Below, in pieces: positions 36,530-44,737 of a stretch of DNA of 64,000 nucleotides. A model generated the notes under the pieces. The model searched no databases and was not told the origin of the DNA. It worked only from the letters and a program-made list of their open reading frames with translations. The stretch's first letter is position 1. Every line of letters starts with the position of its first letter. Origin of the DNA: Sphingobacteriales bacterium 46-32 (GTDB lineage: Bacteria; Bacteroidota; Bacteroidia; Chitinophagales; Chitinophagaceae). The DNA lies in contig MKTY01000019.1 in NCBI GenBank assembly GCA_001898485.1, positions 1 to 64,000 of the forward strand. The letters are read 5' to 3'. A program made the position numbers and the translations under genes.

Positions 36530-37963
36530 ATGAAAACAAAAGAACTTCCCCCGTTATTGTACATGCGCATTGCCAGTGCAATTGAGCAGCAGATACGTAA
36601 CCGAGTATTGCAGGTAGGTGATAAAGTGCCTTCACTTCGTACCATCTGTCAGGAGTATGGCGTGAGTCAGGCTACGGCTATACAGGCGTATCACTATCTC
36701 GAAAGCCGGGCGCTTATTGAAGCCAGGCCTCAATCGGGTTATTATGTATCTCCTTCGCCGGTTTACAAACTGGCCGAGTCAAAGCCATCAGCTATACTTG
36801 CCTCCAGCGGCGATGGCAGCCTCGAAGCTCTGGTAGACCGGGTATATAATAATATCGGACAACCCGCGCGCAGCCTGCCTTTATCGTTGGGTGTACCGGC
36901 TCAGGAACTGCTGCCGCTGGCACGACTCAATAAAAGCCTGGTAAAAGCTATGCGCGGCCTCGATGGCAGTGGAGTAAACATGGAGCACCCCCTGGGCAAT
37001 GAACGATTGCGCAAACAAATTGCCCGCTGGTCATTTGCTATGGAGGCCAGACTGGATCCGGACAATATCATTACCACTGCGGGCTGCCTTAATGCCATCT
37101 CCTATGCGCTGATGGCGCTTACTGAACCCGGCGATACCATTGCTGTGGAAAGTCCTGTGTCATTTGGCATGCTGCAGGTGGCACAGAGTCTGCGCCTGCA
37201 GGTACTGGAGTTACCGGCTGATCCATTAACAGGCATCGATCTGGATGTTTTGAAAAAGCATTTTCAGAAAAAGAAGATAAAGCTGTGTTTATTCATCAGC
37301 AATTTCAGTAACCCTTTGGGTAGTTGTATGCCCGATGAAAGGAAAAAGGAATTAGTGCAGCTGCTCGAAAAATATCAGGTGCCCCTTATTGAGAATGATT
37401 TGAACGGGGATGTCTTCTTTGGAAATAAACGGCCCAAGTCGTGCAAGACCTACGATGAAAGTGGTCTGGTGATCTGGTGCGGATCGGTATCTAAAAGCCT
37501 GGCACCCGGCTATCGGGTAGGTTGGGTAGACGCAGGCCGCTTCAGAGAAAAACTGCTTCGGATGAAACTCTATCATTCCATTTCGTCGACCAGCATCGTA
37601 CAGGAGGTGGTAGCCGATTTTCTGGAGACAGGACGTTATGAAGCACATTTAAGAAAGCTAAGACAAACTCTTTATACCAATTACCTGCATTATGTACGTT
37701 GCATACAGGAATATTTTCCGGCAGATACCCGGCTAAGCCGTCCGCAGGGAGGATTTGTATTGTGGGTAGAGTTGAATAAGCGTGCAGATACGGTTGACCT
37801 GTATGAGCGTGCCATGCGACATAAAATAAGTATAGCACCAGGTAAAATATTTACGCTGCAAAAGCAATATAACCACTGTCTCCGCCTCAACTATGGGCTG
37901 CTATGGAATGAGAAAACAAGGAAAGCACTCATAACACTGGGCAGACTGGCGGAGGATAGGTAG
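36530..37963 (+). CDS. MocR/GntR-type PLP-dependent regulator
   Basis: The ATG at 36530 gives the usual start MKTKELPPLLYMRIASAIEQ and 477 residues; a 15-codon longer frame would run through the promoter. A GntR winged helix (about 15-75, VPSLRTICQEYGVSQATAIQAYHYLE) is fused to a fold-type I aminotransferase domain (about 115-470). The PLP Lys lies in CGSVSKSLAPGYRVGW and the asparagine-proline motif in FISNFSNPLGS. MocR proteins use PLP or its adducts as ligands to control adjacent genes. The likely targets are itself and the divergent ketopantoate-reductase-like operon. Confidence 0.9.
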   Translation: MKTKELPPLLYMRIASAIEQQIRNRVLQVGDKVPSLRTICQEYGVSQATAIQAYHYLESRALIEARPQSGYYVSPSPVYKLAESKPSAILASSGDGSLEALVDRVYNNIGQPARSLPLSLGVPAQELLPLARLNKSLVKAMRGLDGSGVNMEHPLGNERLRKQIARWSFAMEARLDPDNIITTAGCLNAISYALMALTEPGDTIAVESPVSFGMLQVAQSLRLQVLELPADPLTGIDLDVLKKHFQKKKIKLCLFISNFSNPLGSCMPDERKKELVQLLEKYQVPLIENDLNGDVFFGNKRPKSCKTYDESGLVIWCGSVSKSLAPGYRVGWVDAGRFREKLLRMKLYHSISSTSIVQEVVADFLETGRYEAHLRKLRQTLYTNYLHYVRCIQEYFPADTRLSRPQGGFVLWVELNKRADTVDLYERAMRHKISIAPGKIFTLQKQYNHCLRLNYGLLWNEKTRKALITLGRLAEDR

Positions 37964-38050
37964 AAGGATAATGGCAAAGGGTCAGGGGCACAATAGATAC
38001 GGGCTATGCAGGCTTGGGGGCAACAGATTGACGTTGTGCTGTGCGTTTCT

Positions 38051-38602
38051 TCAGTATAGATTCTTGGGAAGACTATCGGATGGTATTTTATGTTTCGTAT
38101 CCCAGAGTGATAATACGGTGAGAATTTTCCATTGATCATCTGAGCGCTGCATGAGCCTGGTTTCCTGACTTAAAAAGAAGGTGCGGTTCAGGCTGTCGGC
38201 ATTATATTGTTTCCACGTGAGGAAAGCTGTATTTTCTGTGAGGAAACGTGCAGCCGGTTTTTCACGTTTTACGGACAGATGAATGACGTGTTCTCCGTTT
38301 TTGTAGTACTGTTCGATCCATGTTTTACCCTGGCGATCTATATTTTCCCAGCCGATAGCGGCATCAAAAGTGCCATCGCTGTTATTCCATCCCTGCATAG
38401 CCTGACTGTCATGTGCCCAGGTGTTGGCCCATGAGTTGTAGTCGCCTGCAAAAAAGGAACGGGTTTCCTGGTCAATGGTATTTATCATTTGGCGGATGGC
38501 CAGGGTTGTATCCAGCCTGACCGGCGTGGTGGCGCGATTACCGGATTGCCTGCAGGCAATTGTAAAAAACCACAAACTGAGCAGAAAGAAGCAATATTTC
38601 AT
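38051..38602 (-). CDS. SnoaL/NTF2-like lipoprotein
   Basis: The 183-residue protein has a lipoprotein signal (MKYCFFLLSLWFFTIAC, Cys17) and one NTF2-like cone domain (about 32-165), with IRQMINTIDQETRSFFAGDY, WAHDSQAMQGWNN and W-K-I-L-T-V-L-S at its end. Such domains bind small hydrophobic molecules or act as isomerase-like enzymes; nothing identifies the ligand. It is followed by a small exported-protein gene 36 bp upstream on the same strand and may be transcribed with it. Confidence 0.78.
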   Translation of the reverse strand: MKYCFFLLSLWFFTIACRQSGNRATTPVRLDTTLAIRQMINTIDQETRSFFAGDYNSWANTWAHDSQAMQGWNNSDGTFDAAIGWENIDRQGKTWIEQYYKNGEHVIHLSVKREKPAARFLTENTAFLTWKQYNADSLNRTFFLSQETRLMQRSDDQWKILTVLSLWDTKHKIPSDSLPKNLY

Positions 38603-38637
38603 ACTATACTGTTTGAAAATACGTGAGTGTGTATAAT

Positions 38638-39069
38638 TTATTTCGGCTTGACAAAATCTTGCATCAGGGCATCTTCGTGCCGGTCAAAAAGCCGGTTCCA
38701 CACCCGCCAGAACTCTTTTCGTTTTGTTTCATTGGTAAGGCTGGCATTCACGAGCTCATTCGTTTTTTCATCGGCCAGGTCGATATTTCGCATGGCATCT
38801 ATTTCTGTAATGAAAAGTACTTTATGACTATCGGGTCCGTAATAATGGATCAGTACCCGGAAACTTTTGATCATCGGATTAAGTTCCACAGCACGCCGAT
38901 AGATATTCATAAGCGTGTCGATATCCATTTTTTTTCCTAGCGTATCCAGTACAGATCGGTCGGGGATGGTAAATGTTGTAAGCAGCATAACAGATTTATC
39001 GGAGCTGCTTTCCTGCGCAAGACCGCGCAGGGTACAAAATAGGAGTAGAAAAAGGAGTGACTTTTTCAT
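38638..39069 (-). CDS. Small exported protein of unknown function
   Basis: The 143-residue protein has a signal peptide (MKKSLLFLLLFCTLRGLAQ) and a compact soluble domain with MIKSFRVLIHYYGPDSHKVLFITEIDAM at its core, suggesting an antiparallel sheet with two helices, perhaps of the ferredoxin-like/ABM type. I cannot name the family. It is followed on the same strand by the SnoaL-like lipoprotein gene after a 35-bp gap. Confidence 0.7.
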   Translation of the reverse strand: MKKSLLFLLLFCTLRGLAQESSSDKSVMLLTTFTIPDRSVLDTLGKKMDIDTLMNIYRRAVELNPMIKSFRVLIHYYGPDSHKVLFITEIDAMRNIDLADEKTNELVNASLTNETKRKEFWRVWNRLFDRHEDALMQDFVKPK

Positions 39070-39212
39070 AACAGTTTGGTTTGGTGAACGGGTTGAGGTT
39101 GTAACGAAGAATATATACGTAACATCTGGCCAAACGAAGTCTGGTCTGACCAGTGTGTTGTGACGGTCAGCGTGAATAGGATTACGGTAAAGGGGTAAAA
39201 GGAAAGAGAATT

Positions 39213-39656
39213 TTATAAGGCGCCGAGTTGCCGTTGAAAGTCTGTATGGTTCCAGCTGACCTGAATATGGTTTATTTTATTGTTGGGGTCGAGGCGGAAA
39301 ATAAAAATATGGTCACTGTCAAAGCTGCGGCCTTTTGAGCTGATACCGGCAAAATCCTTTTCTTGTGTTCCGCGTATCACTACCTGGCAACGCACTGTTT
39401 GCTCATCTTCGGCAACTGCCGCATCGACTGTATTGTCGAGGTCGGGAAAGCTGTCTATGAGAGCTGTCCAGAGACCTTTCCCTAACTCATGAATATAGCC
39501 TTTACCTTCATTACCCAATGGTTCGAAGTCTATAGTGCCATCTGCACTACAATAGCTAAGCATTTTTTCTATATTTCGTTGCTGATAGGCAAATAAAAAT
39601 TTGACGCAGGCATTTTTAAGGCTGAGTTCCTTTTGCTGATTTACGGTTGGGTTCAT
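39213..39656 (-). CDS. SnoaL-like/ketosteroid isomerase-type protein
   Basis: The 147-residue cytoplasmic protein is a single NTF2-like domain: CVKFLFAYQQRNIEKMLSYCSADGTIDFEPLG, then LGKGLWTALIDSFPDLDNTV, VRCQVVIRGTQ and DHIFIFRLDPNNKINHIQVSWNH. This is the SnoaL polyketide-cyclase/limonene-epoxide-hydrolase-like superfamily. The substrate is unknown. It lies 84 bp downstream of an AraC-family regulator gene on the same strand, which may control it. Confidence 0.82.
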   Translation of the reverse strand: MNPTVNQQKELSLKNACVKFLFAYQQRNIEKMLSYCSADGTIDFEPLGNEGKGYIHELGKGLWTALIDSFPDLDNTVDAAVAEDEQTVRCQVVIRGTQEKDFAGISSKGRSFDSDHIFIFRLDPNNKINHIQVSWNHTDFQRQLGAL

Positions 39657-39739
39657 GATGCAAGGTTTAAATGGCGGGAAGGTTTACGTACCGAAAGTAG
39701 GACTGCCCGATGATTTGCCATTGTAAAAATGCGGCAAAT

Positions 39740-40579
39740 TCAATGTAAAGGCTCTTCGCGGGGTTTTTTTACAAAATGGGCGAGCTCGCGGTTTTCCTGA
39801 AGATATTGCTGCGGTGTGCGACCGGTAAATTCTATAAAGTCTTTGCTGAAATGAGACTGGTCGTAGTATTCACAGGTATAGAAAATGGAAGCCCAGTCTA
39901 CTTTACTTTTTCCGGCTATCAGGTTGCCTATATAACTCATTCGTCGGATACGGGCGTAGTACTTGGGGCTCAGGCCAACTTTTTTAAAAAAGCGTCGTTC
40001 GAAATTCCTGCGGCTCATGCAGGCATTTCGGATGAGATCGTTGATATGTAAAAGGCCATTGCTTGCTACTATCTGACAGGCGGCTTCATCAATGGCATCA
40101 GGCTGTGGAAGCGGGTCAACGGCATGTTTAAGCAGAAAATCTTCGAGCAGTCGCGCACGCTCATTGGCGGACTGCTGTTGCCGGAGTAAGTCTGCAGTAG
40201 CCTCTATTTCCTGTGGGGCAAAAATTTGTCTCAGATCAACACGCTCTTCTGTGTACTCATATACCGGCAGATGTAACAGAGATGCCAGGCCGGTGGGTTT
40301 GAAAACAATACCGGCCATAGACAGGCGGCCATTCAATATTAATTTGTAACTATGAATATTCTGTCCGCACAAGAAATGAAGCGGAACCTGCAGGCTTGGA
40401 TATTTTTGACTTTGAATAGAATAGGGGTCGCCCAGATTAAAAACTATAGAGCAGAAGCCATTGGGGGGAGATTCTACCATGAATTGCGACAACAGTTCGC
40501 CTTCCTCAGACTGCCATACATAATAGCACTCCACAAATGGACGTAATGCTTCGCAGGGGGTGAATTTGAAATAATTCAT
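39740..40579 (-). CDS. AraC-family transcriptional regulator
   Basis: The 279-residue protein has an N-terminal sensing domain starting YFKFTPCEALRPFVECYYVW, the DUF6597-type start common in Bacteroidota AraC proteins, and a C-terminal double helix-turn-helix (about 160-265, with INDLIRNACMSRRNFERRFFKKVGLSPK and the second motif ending DQSHFSKDFIEFTGRTPQQY). It is a cytoplasmic DNA-binding regulator. The next gene on its strand is the SnoaL-like protein, a plausible target or co-transcribed partner. Confidence 0.92.
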   Translation of the reverse strand: MNYFKFTPCEALRPFVECYYVWQSEEGELLSQFMVESPPNGFCSIVFNLGDPYSIQSQKYPSLQVPLHFLCGQNIHSYKLILNGRLSMAGIVFKPTGLASLLHLPVYEYTEERVDLRQIFAPQEIEATADLLRQQQSANERARLLEDFLLKHAVDPLPQPDAIDEAACQIVASNGLLHINDLIRNACMSRRNFERRFFKKVGLSPKYYARIRRMSYIGNLIAGKSKVDWASIFYTCEYYDQSHFSKDFIEFTGRTPQQYLQENRELAHFVKKPREEPLH

Positions 40580-40650
40580 ATGCCCTCAGATATTCTAAAG
40601 TTAATCTTTTACCTGCATTAAAAGCATTATTGTGGACGGAATGCGGGCTT

Positions 40651-41100
40651 TTATCGGGAGATGCTGTTTTTCGCTTCCGCTCTCTCTTTCAGCGCCTGGT
40701 TCATCCGGACAAAATTTTCCCGCGTATCATCAGCAATTTTTTTCAAAATCATAGCACTGAGTAATCCCGAAAATTCTTCGCCATGAATGAGTTTGACCTG
40801 ATTGGGGCCGGCAGGCTCAATTTTAAAGAAGTGTTTTCCGTCAAATATTCCTTTCACAAACAGGCTTCCCAGCCATGAAAATGAAACCAGCGGCGTTACT
40901 TCCTGGATGATAGGTTTGAATACGATCGTTTTGCTGCCATTCCTGAGTGTATTACGAAGCCGGTTCCCTTTCAGAAGTGTGCCTTCGATTTTGATAATAA
41001 AAGGGTTCCATTCGGGGTAGGCTGCCAGATCGGTTAATATATTCCATACAGTTTCGGCGCTGGCATTGATGATGATCTCTGTATTGATCCTTTTTTTCAT
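40651..41100 (-). CDS. SRPBCC/polyketide-cyclase-like protein
   Basis: The 149-residue cytoplasmic protein is a single START-like domain: INTEIIINASAETVWNILTDLAAYPEWNPFI at the start, a central sheet (FSWLGSLFVKGIFDGKHFFKIEP), and the long C-terminal helix (DTRENFVRMNQALKERAE). These bind hydrophobic ligands in a deep cavity. No ligand can be predicted. It is flanked by regulator genes but not obviously in an operon. Confidence 0.85.
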   Translation of the reverse strand: MKKRINTEIIINASAETVWNILTDLAAYPEWNPFIIKIEGTLLKGNRLRNTLRNGSKTIVFKPIIQEVTPLVSFSWLGSLFVKGIFDGKHFFKIEPAGPNQVKLIHGEEFSGLLSAMILKKIADDTRENFVRMNQALKERAEAKNSISR

Positions 41101-41173
41101 AACAAATATTTCTATAACACAAAACTAGATCACCCGGCCGGCAGGAAGCATTAACTTTTGTAAAGAAAACGCA

Positions 41174-41749
41174 TTAGCGCTTCATGATCCTTTTGCGGAT
41201 GCGGCTGAGCGATACCGGTGTAATGCCCAGGAAAGAAGCGATCATATGATGCGGTACACGAAGCAGGAGATCGCCATTGGCGGCTTCAAACTTTTTCCAG
41301 CGCTCTTCGGGACTGTCGAGGATATAGGAAGACAGGATCGCCTGGGCATTTATAAAACGCTGCTCGGCGATCATGCGGGTTAGCCGCTCCATTTTTGGCA
41401 GTTTACTATAGAGCATCTGGAGTTGGGTATAAGTGATCACCAGCAGGTCGGAATCTTCCAGGGCTTCGAGCGACTGGTTGCCGGGCGCCTGGCGCAAAAA
41501 ACTCTCATGGCAGCCTGCAAAGAGATGTTCACGGAAGATAAAGGCAGTAATATCATCAGCGTCTTTTGTATAATACAGCCGCAATAATCCTTTATTGATA
41601 AAATAGAGTTCGCGCGCAATCTTCCCTTCACTGATGAGGACAAATTTCCGTGGCACCTGTCTGAAGGTAAAACTGTTCTCTAAGAGCTGACGCTCGGCAC
41701 GGGTAAAATCGACAAATGCAGCAGTGTATTTATAAAAATGATCAAACAT
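41174..41749 (-). CDS. Crp/Fnr-family regulator
   Basis: The 191-residue protein has a cyclic-nucleotide-binding-type beta barrel (about 20-120, with VLISEGKIARELYFINKGLLRLYY) and a C-terminal helix-turn-helix (about 155-190, LLLRVPHHMIASFLGITPVSLSRIRKR). Many Bacteroidota Crp/Fnr proteins of this short type lack the cAMP and Fe-S ligands, and no Fnr-type Cys cluster is present here, so the ligand is unknown. It is divergent from rmuC with a 102-bp promoter region between. Confidence 0.92.
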   Translation of the reverse strand: MFDHFYKYTAAFVDFTRAERQLLENSFTFRQVPRKFVLISEGKIARELYFINKGLLRLYYTKDADDITAFIFREHLFAGCHESFLRQAPGNQSLEALEDSDLLVITYTQLQMLYSKLPKMERLTRMIAEQRFINAQAILSSYILDSPEERWKKFEAANGDLLLRVPHHMIASFLGITPVSLSRIRKRIMKR

Positions 41750-41851
41750 GATGAAGGAAAGATGATGGAGGAGATCACGAATACTAAGTTATGGTTTTCC
41801 CTTTTAGCATGCACATTATTTCATTTACCTTAACGGCTTAAAACCGGAGAA

Positions 41852-43369
41852 ATGGAATCAATATATTCTATACTTATTATCCTGCTTCTCGTAGCCGTAC
41901 TGGTCTTGTTGCTGATGTTACGTAGCCGGATCGGAAATAATGATGGTATGAATCGTGTAGAGAAAGCGCTGAAGGAAGATTTCAGTATGCTTCGGCAGGA
42001 AACGGCCGGTACTGCACGCGATAACCGTGTTGAGCTGGGACAGCAACTGCGGGCACTGCAGGAAGAAGTAGGTGGTATGTTCAGGCATTTTACCAATCAG
42101 CAACAGGAAGCACTCAGGGAGAATACGCGTTTGTTTACTGAAAAAATGGATAGCCTGCTTGCCCGCACCGATGAGCTGAACCGTCTGAGCCGCGAAACAC
42201 AAACGGGTGCGCTAAAGGATTTTTCGCTGGATCAGCGTACCCGTATGGAAGAACTGAGGCAGGAGCAACGCGAGCTGCGGCAGCAAACATTGCAGCAACT
42301 GGAGCAGGTATTCAAAGCTTTTCAGGTCAATTTTGACCGGAATGTAGAATCATTTAATACGCTGCAACGGGAGAAATTCGGGCAGCTGGAGGAAAAACAG
42401 GGGCGTCTTATTGAAAGCACAGAGAAGCGACTCGAAGAAATGCGCATTACGGTGGATGAAAAATTACAGAAAACGCTGAATGAACGGCTGGGACAGTCAT
42501 TTGAACTGGTGGGACGGCAACTGGAAAGTGTACAGAAGGGATTGGGCGAAATGCAAACCATTGCCAGCGATGTGGGTGGGTTGAAAAAGGTGTTGAGTAA
42601 TGTGAAACTACGTGGCGGAGTAGGTGAGGTGCAATTGGGTATGTTGCTGGAGCAGCTGCTCGCACCGGGGCAGTACGAAGCGAATGTGCGTACCAAAGCA
42701 GGCAGTGCAGATGCCGTGGAATTTGCAATTAAACTGCCGGGCAGAAGTGAAGACGAGCAAAGTATTGTATACCTGCCGGTAGATGCCAAGTTTCCCAAAG
42801 ATGTATACGAGCAATTGCTGACCGCCTACGAACTGGCAGTACCTGATGAAATTGAGGCCGCTTCGAAAGCACTGGAGGCAACTATTCGTAAAATGGCCCG
42901 CGATATCCGGGACAAATATATTGATCCGCCCTCTACAACCGATTTCGCTATCCTGTTTCTCCCCTTCGAGAGTATTTATGCCGAAGTGATCAGGCGTAAT
43001 ACACTGGTAGATCAGTTGCGGGATGAGTTTAAAATCACTATTGCCGGACCAACAACTTTTGCGGCGATTCTCAACAGCCTGCAGATGGGTTTCCGTACAC
43101 TCGCGCTTCAAAAACGAAGCAGTGAAGTGTGGAAAGTACTTGGGGCTGTAAAAACGGAATTTGAAAAATTTGGCGGACTACTCGAAAAGGCACAGAAAAA
43201 CCTGCATACGGCCAGCGATACGGTGGATGAGCTGCTGGGTAAACGTAGCCGGGCCATCAGCCGTAAATTAAAGAGTGTAGAGGCGCTTCCGGCTGCGGAG
43301 GCGCAACAGCTGCTGCCGGGTATCGATGCCGATCAGACGGAGGAGGAGCAGGACGAAACGGGGCATTAA
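41852..43369 (+). CDS. rmuC: DNA recombination protein RmuC
   Basis: The 505-residue protein opens with a membrane anchor (SIYSILIILLLVAVLVLLLML, about 3-24), then a long coiled coil (about 30-230, Gln/Glu/Arg-rich), and the conserved RmuC nuclease-like domain (about 235-450). Motifs in that domain include LRGGVGEVQLGMLLEQLLAPGQYE, the V-D-A-K-F-P motif near 308 and LFLPFESIYAEV. RmuC limits inversions at short repeats and assists DNA repair; the fold is related to restriction endonucleases. Length is near the family norm. It appears to be a single gene. Confidence 0.94.
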   Translation: MESIYSILIILLLVAVLVLLLMLRSRIGNNDGMNRVEKALKEDFSMLRQETAGTARDNRVELGQQLRALQEEVGGMFRHFTNQQQEALRENTRLFTEKMDSLLARTDELNRLSRETQTGALKDFSLDQRTRMEELRQEQRELRQQTLQQLEQVFKAFQVNFDRNVESFNTLQREKFGQLEEKQGRLIESTEKRLEEMRITVDEKLQKTLNERLGQSFELVGRQLESVQKGLGEMQTIASDVGGLKKVLSNVKLRGGVGEVQLGMLLEQLLAPGQYEANVRTKAGSADAVEFAIKLPGRSEDEQSIVYLPVDAKFPKDVYEQLLTAYELAVPDEIEAASKALEATIRKMARDIRDKYIDPPSTTDFAILFLPFESIYAEVIRRNTLVDQLRDEFKITIAGPTTFAAILNSLQMGFRTLALQKRSSEVWKVLGAVKTEFEKFGGLLEKAQKNLHTASDTVDELLGKRSRAISRKLKSVEALPAAEAQQLLPGIDADQTEEEQDETGH

Positions 43370-43437
43370 GTGATAACCCTGTACTTTTTTTAAATAAAAC
43401 ATACGGGTATTCCCGGTAATTTTCTTAAGAAACGCTC

Positions 43438-43453
43438 CTGCAAACCTTTGCAG
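43438..43453. promoter_or_regulatory. Palindrome CTGCAAA-CC-TTTGCAG
   Basis: Perfect 7-bp arms around CC lie 100 bp before the PAS kinase start, in the region that must hold its promoter. It could be an operator; no regulator is assigned. Confidence 0.35.
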
Positions 43454-43553
43454 CAGGGATTTTCCTTGTTAAGGGGATAAAAATCTGGCCGGGCTTTTGT
43501 ACCTTCAGGGGCATTAAACCTATTTATCCCAAAGAACCATTTTCCTATCCTGC

Positions 43554-44621
43554 ATGACCATCGACCAAAACCGCATCACCAGTCTCCATTTGCTTGACTT
43601 TTTTAACCTGACCCCTGACCTCGTTTGTATAGCGGGAACAGACGGTTACTGGAAAGCCGTTAATCAATCGGTAATAGATAAGCTGGGGTATTCTGAAAAA
43701 GAATTGTTAGCCCATCCCATAGATTTTTTTGTTCATCCGGATGACCTGGAGCGCACGCGTGCCCGCCGCGATTCACTTTTTAAAGGTAACCGGCTTACCG
43801 ATTTTCAAAATCGTTATATCACTTTTACAGGCGAAGAGCTCTGGCTGGAGTGGAGCTCCATCTTTTTCCCCGATCAGCAACTGGTCTTTGCTATTGCAAA
43901 AGATATTACTGCACGTAAACAGATAGAGCTACAGGTAAAAGAAGAATATTTAAAATATAAAAGCCTGGCCACCCACTTCAAGTCGACTCTTGAGGAAGGT
44001 CGTAAATTTCTGGCTACCGAATTGCACGAAGAGCTGGCGCAGCTGGCGATTGCTGCCAAGATAAATGTAGACTGGATCAACCGCTATACACCCGATCTGC
44101 CGGCGCAGTCGCGCGAGCGGCTTGGCCAGACTACCGTGATAACTGACTTGATGATACAGGCTATTCGCCGTATTTCGTTTGCCATCAGCCCCCACATGAT
44201 CGATGATCTTGGATTAAGGGCCACACTCGAATGGCATTGCCGGGAGTTTTCACTACTCAATAATATCGCCTGTTTTTTTGAAGCGGAGTATGACGAAACG
44301 AAATTGAGTAAAGAAGTGCAGATCGATTTCTTCCGTATTTGCCAGGAAGCAATGGATAATGTAATTGTACATGCCAAAGCCTCCGCTGTGCGGATCATTA
44401 TTGAATCGACCGATGAGCAGATTATACTTTCTATCTGCGATAATGGAATAGGATTTGATCCCGATACCATTTCGGCCGGCCCCGGTCTTATCATCATGCG
44501 CGAAAGGGCTGTATCCATCAACGCCCGCTTGTCTATCAGAAGTAAGCCCAATCGGGGCACCCGCGTATCTATTGCCCTGCCGGTATCCGTGAAAATAGAG
44601 CAACTGGCGGGCGCCTATTAG
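43554..44621 (+). CDS. Cytoplasmic PAS-domain histidine kinase, orphan
   Basis: The 355-residue protein has no signal or membrane segment. A PAS domain (about 13-122, DLVCIAGTDGYWKAVNQSVIDKLGYSEKEL) is followed by a HisKA_3-type dimerisation domain with H158 in FLATELHEELAQLA and a HATPase domain (about 255-345, EAMDNVIVHA, ICDNGIGFDPD). The His-box carries E-E-L where most members have D-x-L. It should sense a cytoplasmic cue such as redox state or ligand. No response-regulator gene is adjacent, so its partner is elsewhere. Confidence 0.88.
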   Translation: MTIDQNRITSLHLLDFFNLTPDLVCIAGTDGYWKAVNQSVIDKLGYSEKELLAHPIDFFVHPDDLERTRARRDSLFKGNRLTDFQNRYITFTGEELWLEWSSIFFPDQQLVFAIAKDITARKQIELQVKEEYLKYKSLATHFKSTLEEGRKFLATELHEELAQLAIAAKINVDWINRYTPDLPAQSRERLGQTTVITDLMIQAIRRISFAISPHMIDDLGLRATLEWHCREFSLLNNIACFFEAEYDETKLSKEVQIDFFRICQEAMDNVIVHAKASAVRIIIESTDEQIILSICDNGIGFDPDTISAGPGLIIMRERAVSINARLSIRSKPNRGTRVSIALPVSVKIEQLAGAY

Positions 44622-44737
44622 CCTGAAACCCGTTCGCATTCTACCGGAAAGCAGAAAATCACAGATAACAGACATTTTTTTGCTCATAAGCCACGCTGGC
44701 AAAATTATCTTTGCGCATTGCTAAATGCGGAACAATT

